Shown here: one piece after another, positions 1 through 6,637 of the stretch
Layout: each line of letters opens with the position of its first letter
Position numbering within the stretch: position 1 is the stretch's first letter
Source of the DNA: Planctomycetota bacterium
GTDB lineage: Bacteria > Planctomycetota > Planctomycetia > Pirellulales > Pirellulaceae
DNA: 16,419 nucleotides
Direction of reading: 5' to 3'
Assembly: GCA_024277285.1 (NCBI GenBank)
Contig: JAJRVM010000276.1
Span: forward strand, 1-16,419
The notes under the pieces: generated by a model
Database searches by the model: none
Seen by the model: only the letters and a program-made list of their open reading frames with translations
What the model was told of the DNA's origin: nothing
Position numbers and translations under genes: made by a program

Positions 1-392
1 GACTCACTTCCTGATTTCCTGAACAGACCCATGGCGAATCACCTTGACTTCCGCATTCCGCATTCCCTATTCCGCATTCCCTATTCGGCACCTCACACCC
101 GCTTCCCACCCAGCCCCGAACAGTTCACCGCCCCAGTGCGCAGTGTTTTGGGCAATATGCGCGTAAGCCGCTGCAGCTTCCATGGTTACACTGATATCGG
201 AAACACGCGTGAATAATCCGGGTTAAGAAACTGACCAAGCCGGTCGTATCCCCCCTGACTGCCGCCGTAGAGGGGGGGCCTTCTGCAGAATTGAGCGCGC
301 GTGTATCTTTGACCCTTTGCTTGGTGTCCCCTTCTTCGCCGCGCTGGCGAGAGTAATCTGGTCCAAGTCTTTCAACGTGAAAGGACGTTCGA
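1..392. other. Intergenic spacer upstream of ferredoxin
   Basis: No convincing gene is seen here. Possible reading frames have no recognisable domain and no good ribosome binding site. The left part carries a heptad repeat array, and a 7-G run lies near 270. The right end holds the ferredoxin leader, with a purine-rich ribosome binding site at 379-385. TTGACC at 309-314 could be a -35 element, but I see no good -10 at the right spacing, so I do not call a promoter. Confidence 0.6.
52..86. repeat. Heptad tandem repeat array (CGCATTC / CCTATTC units)
   Basis: Five consecutive 7-bp units run CGCATTC, CGCATTC, CCTATTC, CGCATTC, CCTATTC. The last four also form a perfect 14-bp tandem duplication (59-72 and 73-86). 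It lies in non-coding DNA. Short heptamer repeats of this kind are known from cyanobacterial genomes; their presence in planctomycete spacers is my recollection, not something shown here. Confidence 0.8.
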
Positions 393-578
393 ATGCAAGT
401 TAAGGTTGATGAAACGCTCTGCACCGGGTGTGAAGTCTGTGTCGATGTTTGTCCCGAAGTGTTTGAGATGGGCGACGACTGCGTAGTGGCGAAGGTAAGC
501 GCCGTGCCCGAAGAGCACGAAGAAGCAGTTCAGGAAGCCGTGGACGGCTGCCCCTGCGAAGCGATCATCGTCGAGTAG
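393..578 (+). CDS. Small single-cluster 4Fe-4S ferredoxin
   Basis: This 61-residue acidic protein is a soluble cytoplasmic electron carrier. It has the single-cluster motif C10-x2-C13-x2-C16-x3-C20-P, followed near the C-terminus by C53-P. In monocluster ferredoxins the 4Fe-4S ligands are usually C10, C13, C16 and the C-P cysteine (C53). C20, C30 and C55 are extra, and C20 sits where some family members have a disulfide cysteine. The length fits monocluster ferredoxins (about 58-65 residues). The ATG start is supported by GAAAGGA at 379-385, seven bases upstream. No redox partner gene is adjacent, so the partner is unknown. A strong intrinsic terminator follows about 130 bp after the stop. 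A 3Fe-4S state is possible. The ferredoxin call itself is firm. Confidence 0.93.
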   Translation: MQVKVDETLCTGCEVCVDVCPEVFEMGDDCVVAKVSAVPEEHEEAVQEAVDGCPCEAIIVE

Positions 579-705
579 TTAGGCACTCCGAGCGGCGTTC
601 AAAACCGCAATTGCACCGATCACCGCCATGGTCAGCCAGTACTCGGATAACGGGTGCTTTCTTGACCTTTGAGCAGATTGGCCTGACGTAACATACTTAT
701 TGCAG

Positions 706-743
706 CTCCGTACTGGATCGAGATCCGGTGCGGAGTTTTTTTT
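706..743 (+). terminator. Strong intrinsic terminator
   Basis: CTCCGTACTGG (706-716) pairs with CCGGTGCGGAG (725-735), with two G-U wobbles in RNA, around a short loop. Eight T residues follow directly (736-743). The orientation serves plus-strand transcription. It is most likely the end of the ferredoxin transcript, leaving a 3' untranslated region of about 125 nt. It could instead end a small RNA starting in that stretch. Confidence 0.85.
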
Positions 744-822
744 GTATGCGTTCAAGAAAGTCAGTTGCCGCGCACAAATCTCTCGGAGTGCGCCGCTCTG
801 CCAGCAATCTTCAACTCGCCGT

Positions 823-1365
823 TCAGGCGGTGCCCAGGCCCATCATGCGCCGCCAAGCGCTCACTTGGCCAAGATGTACCATAAAGTGACCACTGGCATA
901 GAACGCGTGCATGGCACCGAGGGTTGGAAACAGTTCGGCAAGGCGACCTTCCATGGGGTTCGGTTGCAGAAATGCGCCGTCGTCCGTGTCGCGCAGGATC
1001 TGTTCCGCGGCGCGGTAGCTGCTAAAGAACTTGGCGACCACGGTGTCCATGTTCGGGTAGATCGTCCTGTCGGGATCGTCCTGGCAAGTGGCCGATTTCG
1101 AGAAAATGCATTGAAAACTCTCGGGGGGGCGGATGTTGGTCACATCACCACTCAAGTCCTCGACGATACGCACTCCATAAAGGCTGAGGTGCCCGAATGT
1201 GAACGCGGGATGGTTCGACTCGACCGTTTGACCGCCGGGTCTGGCGAACCGCGCGAAGTCGGCAACGGCGACATCGCGCAACAGTCGCTCCGCGTAGCTG
1301 ATGCCCAACGAACATGAAGCGGCAATCATCGTGCCAATGTTCTGTGTCCCAATGTTCTGTGTCAT
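823..1365 (-). CDS. DinB/YfiT-fold putative metal-dependent protein
   Basis: This 180-residue protein has the features of the DinB/YfiT-like four-helix bundle superfamily (thiol transferases and related metalloproteins, unrelated to DNA polymerase IV). The putative metal triad is a histidine in the first half (H59 in FGHLSLY, with H52 nearby) plus the late H160-x3-H164 pair in GHFMVHLGQ. The substrate is unknown. The start at 1365 is preferred because AAAGG lies nine bases upstream; the open frame extends further 5' to 1539 but looks non-coding. The N-terminus carries a repeated peptide, TQNIGTQNIG, from a perfect 15-bp duplication. M13, just after it, is an alternative start but lacks a clear ribosome binding site. 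The gene stands alone on the minus strand, about 430 bp from the next minus gene. Confidence 0.8.
   Translation of the reverse strand: MTQNIGTQNIGTMIAASCSLGISYAERLLRDVAVADFARFARPGGQTVESNHPAFTFGHLSLYGVRIVEDLSGDVTNIRPPESFQCIFSKSATCQDDPDRTIYPNMDTVVAKFFSSYRAAEQILRDTDDGAFLQPNPMEGRLAELFPTLGAMHAFYASGHFMVHLGQVSAWRRMMGLGTA
1334..1363. repeat. 15-bp perfect tandem duplication in a gene start
   Basis: The unit CCAATGTTCTGTGTC occurs at 1334-1348 and again at 1349-1363. It lies inside the first codons of the minus-strand DinB/YfiT-fold gene, keeps the frame, and ends within the start codon. It encodes two copies of TQNIG. Confidence 0.95.
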
Positions 1366-1620
1366 GGTATTCTGCCTTTCATTGCTTATGGTTTGGAGTG
1401 GCGTCACCTTGGTTGCGTACCCTCCCGTGGTTTGCAATCGTGTTTCCGGGCGGATACCGTAATACCATGGTAACCGTTCACGCGGTTCAAGCCACAACCG
1501 ACTCGTCACGCCGATTGCGGAACCAATACCCCGCCTCAAGCGGCGTCTCGGTTGAAAGGCGCGCGGCCAATGTTGAAGCCAACCGCGTCTTGATTCGGCC
1601 TCAGCTAAGCGACGGTTAAT

Positions 1621-1648
1621 AGAAAACCTTCCGTTCGACCGACGGAAG
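1621..1648 (-). terminator. Possible terminator of the homocysteine methyltransferase gene
   Basis: CTTCCGT (1628-1634) and ACGGAAG (1642-1648) form a 7-bp stem with a 7-nt loop. Read on the minus strand, the stem is followed by GGTTTTCT. It lies about 150 bp beyond the stop of the minus-strand methyltransferase gene. The stem is short and the T run is interrupted, so this is moderate evidence only. Confidence 0.4.
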
Positions 1649-1719
1649 ACGAAGGGCGCGTTGCTGGTAGCCGACCAGTCGTGCTCCCAGCCGGGGCAAG
1701 CTCGGCGGAGAGCCTCTTC

Positions 1720-1749
1720 ATCAGCGTCTATCTGCGTTTATGAGCGGTC
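1720..1749. repeat. Decamer-periodic repeat, three units
   Basis: Three successive 10-bp units, ATCAGCGTCT, ATCTGCGTTT and ATGAGCGGTC, share the pattern ATNNGCGNNT/C. Related units occur in inverse orientation at 15859-15888 and singly at 15987-15996. All are in spacers. Confidence 0.6.
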
Positions 1750-1797
1750 CCTTCCCAAATGTGCCGATCGCGTCCGCGCTGCCGTCAACTGTTACGT

Positions 1798-2751
1798 TTA
1801 TTGACCGCCGCTATCCAGAATCAACTGCGCCATACACTGGATGTGTGTGGTGTCGGTGCCACAACAACCGCCCAAAATGCTCATGCCACATTGTTTGCCG
1901 ATCTGAGTTACATGGTGAGCGAACGGACCAGGCGGTTCGGTTTGCAGCTGCTCGATCCCGTCCAATTCAGCGGGATCGAGTGCCGATGTGTTTGCCTGAA
2001 AGCCGATGAATCGTGTACGCAGCGACTCGGCTTGACCTGAATCGAGTGCTTGCGCAACGACAGTCGGGTGAACGCAGTTCAAGAAGTATCCGAGTGGCGG
2101 TCGTCGTACAGCTGAATCGATCTCAGCAACCGCCTGATCGATCGTGGATCCATCGAGTAGTGTTCCGTGTGGAGCAATCACGAAGCTCAAGATATAAGGG
2201 CACTCGGTTTCTGCCATGATGATGCCGATTCCCTTCGCTTCGGAAAGCGCCGGCAACGTGGCGGCGAAAAGACAATCGATGTCGACGCTGCTCAATTCCG
2301 TGATTTGTTCTCGATGAAACTCGATCGCGGCCTCGGTCGCGAGTGCCTCTTGCGGTCGATAGGCGTCACCTCGGCAGCCGGTCAAGCCGGCAACAAAGAC
2401 GGCCGGTCGCTCCCGCCCATAGCCGTTGCGGATGCCACACAGGAGCTCGGCATTCGTTCGATTGACCGGCTGACCGGCCAGCGGCGAACGTGCGATGCGC
2501 TCCGGATTGGCGCGCCAGGTGTCGGTGAATGTCAGTATTGGCAGCTGATGCCTGGCAGCCACATCGCAGTAGGCGCGGTGAGTGGATTCCAGAACATGCC
2601 GTGCCGCTGGATCGAACACCAGCGCCGCATGCGCCAGCTGGGGATCAAACTGGACGTCTGGCGATCGCCGGAGCAATTCGTAAACGGAGCCTTCCGCCAG
2701 TATCGGCCGGTGATCGGAAAGGTAATTGGATAGCAGAGACGAAATTGACAT
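1798..2751 (-). CDS. Homocysteine S-methyltransferase family protein
   Basis: This 317-residue cytosolic protein has the zinc site of the homocysteine S-methyltransferase family (BHMT, MmuM, MetH N-terminal domain): C226 in NCVHP and the C296-C297 pair in GGCCGT. These ligands bind Zn and activate the thiolate of homocysteine for methyl transfer. The length matches stand-alone MmuM-like enzymes (about 300-320 residues) and the fold should be a TIM barrel. The usual N-terminal DGAMGT loop is replaced by AEGSVYE (residues 19-25), so the substrate or methyl donor may differ from S-methylmethionine. The ATG start at 2751 has no obvious ribosome binding site. The gene is divergent from the PQQ-like gene across 134 bp. 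The family call is firm and the methyl donor is unknown. Confidence 0.85.
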   Translation of the reverse strand: MSISSLLSNYLSDHRPILAEGSVYELLRRSPDVQFDPQLAHAALVFDPAARHVLESTHRAYCDVAARHQLPILTFTDTWRANPERIARSPLAGQPVNRTNAELLCGIRNGYGRERPAVFVAGLTGCRGDAYRPQEALATEAAIEFHREQITELSSVDIDCLFAATLPALSEAKGIGIIMAETECPYILSFVIAPHGTLLDGSTIDQAVAEIDSAVRRPPLGYFLNCVHPTVVAQALDSGQAESLRTRFIGFQANTSALDPAELDGIEQLQTEPPGPFAHHVTQIGKQCGMSILGGCCGTDTTHIQCMAQLILDSGGQ

Positions 2752-2885
2752 GGTGTGTGGGTTTTGATCGCCAGGTGGGTGAATGCGGGCCGTGAACCGT
2801 TACATTATGATGGAGAGTACCCAGTCACGGCAAGGATGCCGCGAACCACTATGCCTGATTCTCGAACAAGAGGGAAGATTCCCCG

Positions 2886-4226
2886 ATGAATTCAAAGTAC
2901 GCCGGCACAGCGATCATGTCACGATTCTCTCGGTTCCTGCTGCACATCTGCTTCTTGACGCCCGCGTTCACCGCGTATGCCGCCGGGCCCGGCACATCTG
3001 ATTTACCTCGGTTCTTGCCCAATGGCGGAAATAGCCTCTATGAGGTGAAGGGATTGCTGCGCAACTGGCCGGATGGCGGGCCGAAAGAACTGTGGCGCGC
3101 CGAGGTCGGTTGGGGCAAGAGCGCGGTGGTCGAATCGAATGGGTTGGCGTTCACGGCGACGGAAACGGACGAGAAGCAGTTTGCAATCTGCCTTGATCCC
3201 CAAACGGGCGACGTGCTTTGGAAGAAATTGCTGTTTCCCAAACCGAATCGTCACTTTGCCTGGGGGCCCTCCACGTCGCCCATCGTCGATGGCGATCGCG
3301 TCTACTTTATCCCGTATGTCATTTTCGAGAAGGATGTATGGGAGATGCGCTGTCCCGTCGTCTGTTTCAAGACGGACGGTACTGAACTGTGGCGCGCCGA
3401 TACCGAAGTGTGGGCCACCGAGGCTTCCACGCCGCTGATCGAAGGCGACATTCTGTATGTGGCCGCTGATAATCCACAACGAGCTGTGCTGATGGCGCGG
3501 GATAAGTACACCGGAAAGCTATTGTGGTCGACGATCGCCAAGTCCGACAAGAAACGCGAACTTGGTGCGCCCGCTTCGCTGACCTACCAGCAGGTTGATG
3601 GGATTCCACAGGTGATCGTCGGCACGTATGGAACGCGCGAGTTGTTGGGAGTTCACGCTACGTCGGGAGAAATTATGTGGCGCTATGCCTATCCAGCCGA
3701 TATCATCATCGGACTGATTAGCACGCCGGTCGCGATCGGATCGCAGTTGTTCGTTTGTGGCGGTGAAGGGAAAAAGCGAGACTTTTCCGTGTTGCTTCAA
3801 ATGAAAGCCGTCGATGGCAAAGTCGTTTACGACGAAGTTTATCGAAGCACCGAGTTACAGAACAACGCATACAATACGGTTGCCATCCACCAAGGTACCG
3901 TCTTCGGGTTCGGCGGCAACGACCGAGCTGGGTTCTTGCACGCAACCAATTTTATCGATGGAAAACTGCTCTGGAAACAAGCAGGTCGACAATGGACGCG
4001 CGAACAGAACCTGGTAGTGGCTGACGGTCTGTTGTTTGCGATCGACAAGAACAACGATCTGGTGATGGCCCAGGCGAGTCGTACCGGGTACCACGAACTT
4101 GGTCGCGTGAAGATTCCGGTGGAAATGGGGCGCCCGCAGCAGCCGACGATCGCCAACGGACGTCTGTACCTGCGCGGCAAGAACGCCGTGATCTGTTACC
4201 AAGTAGGAGCAACTCGTAGCAAATGA
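2886..4226 (+). CDS. Secreted PQQ-type beta-propeller repeat protein
   Basis: The protein has 446 residues and begins with an export signal: a basic start, the hydrophobic stretch FLLHICFLTPAFTAYA, and a likely cleavage after AYA near residue 32. The rest is built of PQQ-like propeller blades, seen as repeated aromatic-ending turns such as LDPQTGDVLWKK, RDKYTGKLLW, VHATSGEIMWRY and NFIDGKLLWK. It probably folds as a 7-8 bladed propeller in the periplasm. No catalytic dehydrogenase residues are evident, so it is more likely a scaffold or binding protein than an enzyme. The start at 2886 is supported by GAGGGAAG eight bases upstream; an in-frame ATG at 2916 (M11) would give a more classical signal peptide. 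The gene ends inside an inverted repeat shared with the convergent neighbour. Confidence 0.85.
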   Translation: MNSKYAGTAIMSRFSRFLLHICFLTPAFTAYAAGPGTSDLPRFLPNGGNSLYEVKGLLRNWPDGGPKELWRAEVGWGKSAVVESNGLAFTATETDEKQFAICLDPQTGDVLWKKLLFPKPNRHFAWGPSTSPIVDGDRVYFIPYVIFEKDVWEMRCPVVCFKTDGTELWRADTEVWATEASTPLIEGDILYVAADNPQRAVLMARDKYTGKLLWSTIAKSDKKRELGAPASLTYQQVDGIPQVIVGTYGTRELLGVHATSGEIMWRYAYPADIIIGLISTPVAIGSQLFVCGGEGKKRDFSVLLQMKAVDGKVVYDEVYRSTELQNNAYNTVAIHQGTVFGFGGNDRAGFLHATNFIDGKLLWKQAGRQWTREQNLVVADGLLFAIDKNNDLVMAQASRTGYHELGRVKIPVEMGRPQQPTIANGRLYLRGKNAVICYQVGATRSK

Positions 4227-4275
4227 TGAGGTGCGAACAGGACAGGCCCCTCACTTGCGCAAGTTCACCTCATCA
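4224..4275. terminator. Inverted repeat spanning both convergent stop codons
   Basis: TGATGAGGTG (4224-4233) is perfectly inverted as CACCTCATCA (4266-4275), with a 12-bp palindrome ACTTGCGCAAGT (4253-4264) inside. The plus gene's TGA is the first three bases of the left arm, and the minus gene's TGA (4265-4267) overlaps the right arm. It could act as a bidirectional hairpin terminator or 3' end protector. There is no T run on either side, so termination is inferred only from position. Confidence 0.5.
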
Positions 4276-5407
4276 AGGGACCAGGTGCCGCAGCGGTGCT
4301 GCCCGCCGCCGGCGCTTCGTAGGCGCGAAACTCGGCCCAAACGGGAAGGTGGTCGGAAACGGCCAAGGCCTGTTCGCGGCTCAGCTTGAATGTGGATTCC
4401 AAATCGTAGACTCCCCACCTGCCAGTGAATTCCGCCGTCCGATTGCGATCGAATAGGATGTTGTCATACATTTTCGAGTGGCGGGTGTTGGTGGTCGTGC
4501 CATGCACGGCCCAAGTGATTGCCGGGATCTTGCCAAGACGTCCGAATTGACGATCACTGGCGTTCAAGTCACCCAACAGAATCACATCATCTTCGTCGGC
4601 CCGTGCCTGTTGCATGACCACGAATACATCAGCTAGTGCATCGACTTCGGTGGGAACTTCGTCCGGATCGGTGTGAATATTGATCATCCAGAACGTGAAA
4701 GCACGGTTCGGGTTTGGCGTTCGCGCGCGAAAACGAGTGACAAACGGCTCGCGGTGCATCAGGTCTTTGGGATCTTGGATCGTGCCAGATGACGATGCAT
4801 CTACTTCAATGCGAAGCGTATCGTAGATAAAGACATATTGCTCCTTACTAACGCTGCGGCCAAGTCGCGGGCCGATAACATAGTTGTAGCGACTTCCATC
4901 CGCGTTCACGGCCGCCACGAATTGCGGAATAATGTGGTCTTTCTTGCTGCGAATCTCCTGGACTGCCACAACGTCAAATTGGCGTACGACTTTCGCCAGA
5001 ATATCGATGACCCAGGTTTTGGCAAGCTTGCTCTCGCCAAAGACCTGGATATTGAAGCTGGCAATTGTGATCGTCCCAGCCGGTTTATGTGAAACGGCGG
5101 CGCTGGCGGGAAGTGCGGTGTTGGTTGCCGGGATCGCCGTGTTGGGAGTGCCTAGGGCGTCCCTCGCGCGGTCCTTCAGTTTGGCCAGGCTATCGCCCAA
5201 GGCTCCCTCAGGCGTCAGCGATCCGCCACCTTCCCTGTTCTTGACCTGGCTGACGATGCGTTGTACCAACGGGCCGATCACCGGTAGATCCGGGGCCGCC
5301 CACCCCGCAATGCCCCCGCCCGTGACAAGTATCCAAATCACGCCGGCAAGACGCGAGAATAGTGAAGATCGTTTTGACTTCTTTGATCGCGAAGACTTGC
5401 TTGCCAT
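4265..5407 (-). CDS. Membrane-anchored endonuclease/exonuclease/phosphatase (DNase I-fold) protein
   Basis: In this 380-residue protein a lysine/serine-rich start (1-15) precedes one membrane segment (about 20-38, AGVIWILVTGGGIAGWAA). A linker and then a DNase I-like domain (about 112-363) follow. The catalytic signature is complete: N119 in SFNIQVF, E151 in AVQEIRSK, H245 in INIHTD, D280 and N282 in LLGDLNAS, and D352-H353 in SDHLPVW. The family hydrolyses phosphodiester or phosphomonoester bonds (nucleases, sphingomyelinases, inositol phosphatases). The closest pattern is a metal-dependent DNase, but the substrate cannot be read from sequence. The positive-inside pattern suggests a single anchor with the domain outside the cytoplasm. 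GGAGG sits seven bases before the ATG. The upstream HEAT-repeat gene is 67 bp away on the same strand and may be co-transcribed. Confidence 0.87.
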   Translation of the reverse strand: MASKSSRSKKSKRSSLFSRLAGVIWILVTGGGIAGWAAPDLPVIGPLVQRIVSQVKNREGGGSLTPEGALGDSLAKLKDRARDALGTPNTAIPATNTALPASAAVSHKPAGTITIASFNIQVFGESKLAKTWVIDILAKVVRQFDVVAVQEIRSKKDHIIPQFVAAVNADGSRYNYVIGPRLGRSVSKEQYVFIYDTLRIEVDASSSGTIQDPKDLMHREPFVTRFRARTPNPNRAFTFWMINIHTDPDEVPTEVDALADVFVVMQQARADEDDVILLGDLNASDRQFGRLGKIPAITWAVHGTTTNTRHSKMYDNILFDRNRTAEFTGRWGVYDLESTFKLSREQALAVSDHLPVWAEFRAYEAPAAGSTAAAPGPLMR

Positions 5408-5431
5408 GACGCGGCCTCCATGCCAGGAACG

Positions 5432-5447
5432 TCACCATCCGTGGTGA
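5432..5447. repeat. Small hairpin in the leader of the nuclease gene
   Basis: TCACCA (5432-5437) and TGGTGA (5442-5447) flank a TCCG loop. It lies between the HEAT-repeat gene and the nuclease-fold gene, upstream of the latter's ribosome binding site. No T run follows on either strand, so it is not an obvious terminator. Confidence 0.5.
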
Positions 5448-5474
5448 GGTTATGTTGAGTTGTTCGCGTCGGGA

Positions 5475-5966
5475 TCACGCATCACACGCAGCCAAAGCCT
5501 GTGTGGCGAGCCGAGCAAGTCGCGGTTCGGATTCCTTGCTCGCTTCTCGTAACACATCAAGTGCCGCCGCCGATGTCGCACCGATCCTGCCAAGTGCTGC
5601 GGCCGCGCGCTCGCGTACGGACAAGTACGGCGACGAAGAAACCGCAGCGACCAAGGCAGGCTCCGCGTCTTGTGCGGCCGGCCCGAGGCGGCCCAATAAC
5701 GTGACCGCCCAATACGATACCGATTCGTTCGTATCGGCCACGAACGTGGCGAGTTCTGCAGCAGCGTCTTCGAGTGGCGGGCCAAGCTCCTCCAACGCGC
5801 CAACTGCCCATTGGCTGACCGATTCCTCGTCACCGGTCGCCTTGACCAGTGCCGACGCCGCTTCCCGCGCTCCCTCGCCCATTTGACACAGTTGTTCGGC
5901 CGCTGCCGCACGCGTTGCGACTTGGTTGTCCTGTAATTGCTGTGCTAACGCCGCAATATCTGCCAT
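5475..5966 (-). CDS. HEAT-repeat protein
   Basis: This 163-residue, alanine-rich, all-helical protein is made of about four HEAT-like repeats of 35-40 residues. Recurring cores include RAAAAEQLCQMG, VSQWAVGALEELG, VSYWAVTLLGRLG and VRERAAAALGRIG. It has no signal peptide or membrane segment. HEAT solenoids are usually protein-binding scaffolds; some related PBS-type repeats act as bilin lyases, but no lyase residue is visible. I chose the start at 5966 because GAAAGGG lies just upstream of it. An in-frame ATG at 5984 gives 169 residues but its only purine stretch abuts the start codon. The nuclease-fold gene follows 67 bp downstream on the same strand. The function is otherwise unknown. Confidence 0.8.
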   Translation of the reverse strand: MADIAALAQQLQDNQVATRAAAAEQLCQMGEGAREAASALVKATGDEESVSQWAVGALEELGPPLEDAAAELATFVADTNESVSYWAVTLLGRLGPAAQDAEPALVAAVSSSPYLSVRERAAAALGRIGATSAAALDVLREASKESEPRLARLATQALAACDA

Positions 5967-6071
5967 TGTTGCCCTTTCACCCATCTCCGTCGGTTCTTTC
6001 CCTCTTTGGTAGCGAGTGGGGAAATAGTCGATTTGCGGTTGGCTGGCAAGGGTGATTTCGGCTTGTAGCTT

Positions 6072-6084
6072 GGGATTCCATCCC
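6072..6084. repeat. Palindrome GGGAT-TCC-ATCCC
   Basis: These are perfect 5-bp arms around a TCC triloop in the spacer upstream of the hydrolase gene. The same loop occurs in other hairpins of this spacer whose arm sequences differ. Confidence 0.5.
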
Positions 6085-6175
6085 GAGCATGAACAGGCTC
6101 ACCCCCTCCATAAGGCCATCTATTGCCACCGATCCAGCAGCAACGTCTAGAACCTCTATCTAGAACCAGACAGTC

Positions 6176-6197
6176 TGATTCCGACGTGATTCCGACG
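6176..6197. repeat. 11-bp perfect tandem duplication
   Basis: TGATTCCGACG occurs twice head to tail (6176-6186, 6187-6197). It overlaps the end of the left 14-bp direct repeat, so the duplication probably arose after that repeat was in place. Confidence 0.9.
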
Positions 6198-6203
6198 CAG
6201 TGT

Positions 6204-6224
6204 GGCACGGCACTCCGTGCCGTG
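6204..6224. repeat. GGCACGGCACTCCGTGCCGT palindrome, copy 1
   Basis: The arms CACGGCAC and GTGCCGTG (6206-6213 and 6217-6224) are perfect around a TCC loop. Two further exact cores and one degenerate copy occur near 15171-15256. The identity extends upstream by the bases TGT shared with the copy at 15171. Confidence 0.9.
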
Positions 6225-6297
6225 AAGCAGCAGCACACGATATTCCAACCCCAGTATCGCTCCCTCCTGGGGCTTATGGGGTTTGCGTTGTCAGGTT

Positions 6298-6317
6298 CCG
6301 GGGTCTAACGACCCCGG
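6298..6317. repeat. Strong hairpin CCGGGGTC-TAAC-GACCCCGG
   Basis: This is a perfect 8-bp GC-rich stem with a TAAC tetraloop. No T run follows. It is part of the hairpin cluster between the 14-bp direct repeats. Confidence 0.8.
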
Positions 6318-6329
6318 CAGGGGTTATAT

Positions 6330-6348
6330 TGGCCCTCCGGGCCATTTT
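6330..6348 (+). terminator. Terminator-like hairpin TGGCCC-TCC-GGGCCA plus TTTT
   Basis: A perfect 6-bp stem with a TCC loop (6330-6344) is followed on the plus strand by TTTTC. The stem and T run are short. No plus-strand gene lies just upstream, so it may be a repeat rather than a working terminator. Confidence 0.35.
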
Positions 6349-6637
6349 CGGTACGCAACCCCTACTCCACCTCAGACAGTCTGATTTTGAGTTGACCCGG
6401 CAGGTCCCGTCTGCCGGCCGAGATCTTGACCCGGCGAAACGTGTTGGTCCGCAGGGGCACGTTTGGCAAGCGGGGGGGATTCCTGGCCAGCCAGTGCCCG
6501 AGAACCAGAGCGGAACGCGATTTCACGCGACCGGGCTGGCATGTGGTCTGTGGCGGGCGATAATACGGCCTTTCGGAGGGCGCGCCTTAGCCTCGTGAAT
6601 GATGACGTTTTCTTCAGCCCTGATTGGAGCCGGTGCC

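Larger units (their letters stand above)
1366..1797. other. Intergenic spacer
   Basis: I see no gene in these 430 bases. They contain the ribosome binding site of the gene to the left, a 10-bp palindrome TACCATGGTA (1463-1472), a terminator-like hairpin (1628-1648) and a three-unit decamer repeat (1720-1749). The 1314-1619 plus-strand frame has no domain and is not called. Confidence 0.6.
6167..6386. repeat. Hairpin cluster bounded by 14-bp direct repeats
   Basis: CAGACAGTCTGATT occurs at 6167-6180 and again at 6373-6386. Each copy contains the 11-bp palindrome CAGACAGTCTG. Between them lie about 190 bp holding four hairpins (6206-6224, 6249-6272, 6298-6317, 6330-6344). It looks like a compact non-autonomous repeat element or a structured untranslated region. 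No transposase or coding frame is present. Confidence 0.5.
5967..6637. other. Repeat-rich spacer between divergent genes
   Basis: About 670 bp separate two divergent genes and I see no credible coding sequence in them. The stretch holds at least six hairpins (6072-6084, 6206-6224, 6249-6272, 6298-6317, 6330-6344, 6397-6417) and several direct repeats: TCTAGAACC at 6146 and 6159, an 11-bp tandem duplication at 6176-6197, a 14-mer at 6167 and 6373, and TTGACCCGGC at 6392 and 6426. Both flanking genes should have promoters here, but I cannot assign them. Confidence 0.7.

Noticed and set aside
700..1317. 205-codon plus-strand open frame
   Set aside because: It is antisense to the DinB/YfiT-fold gene, begins in the terminator, has no ribosome binding site, and its protein shows no domain.
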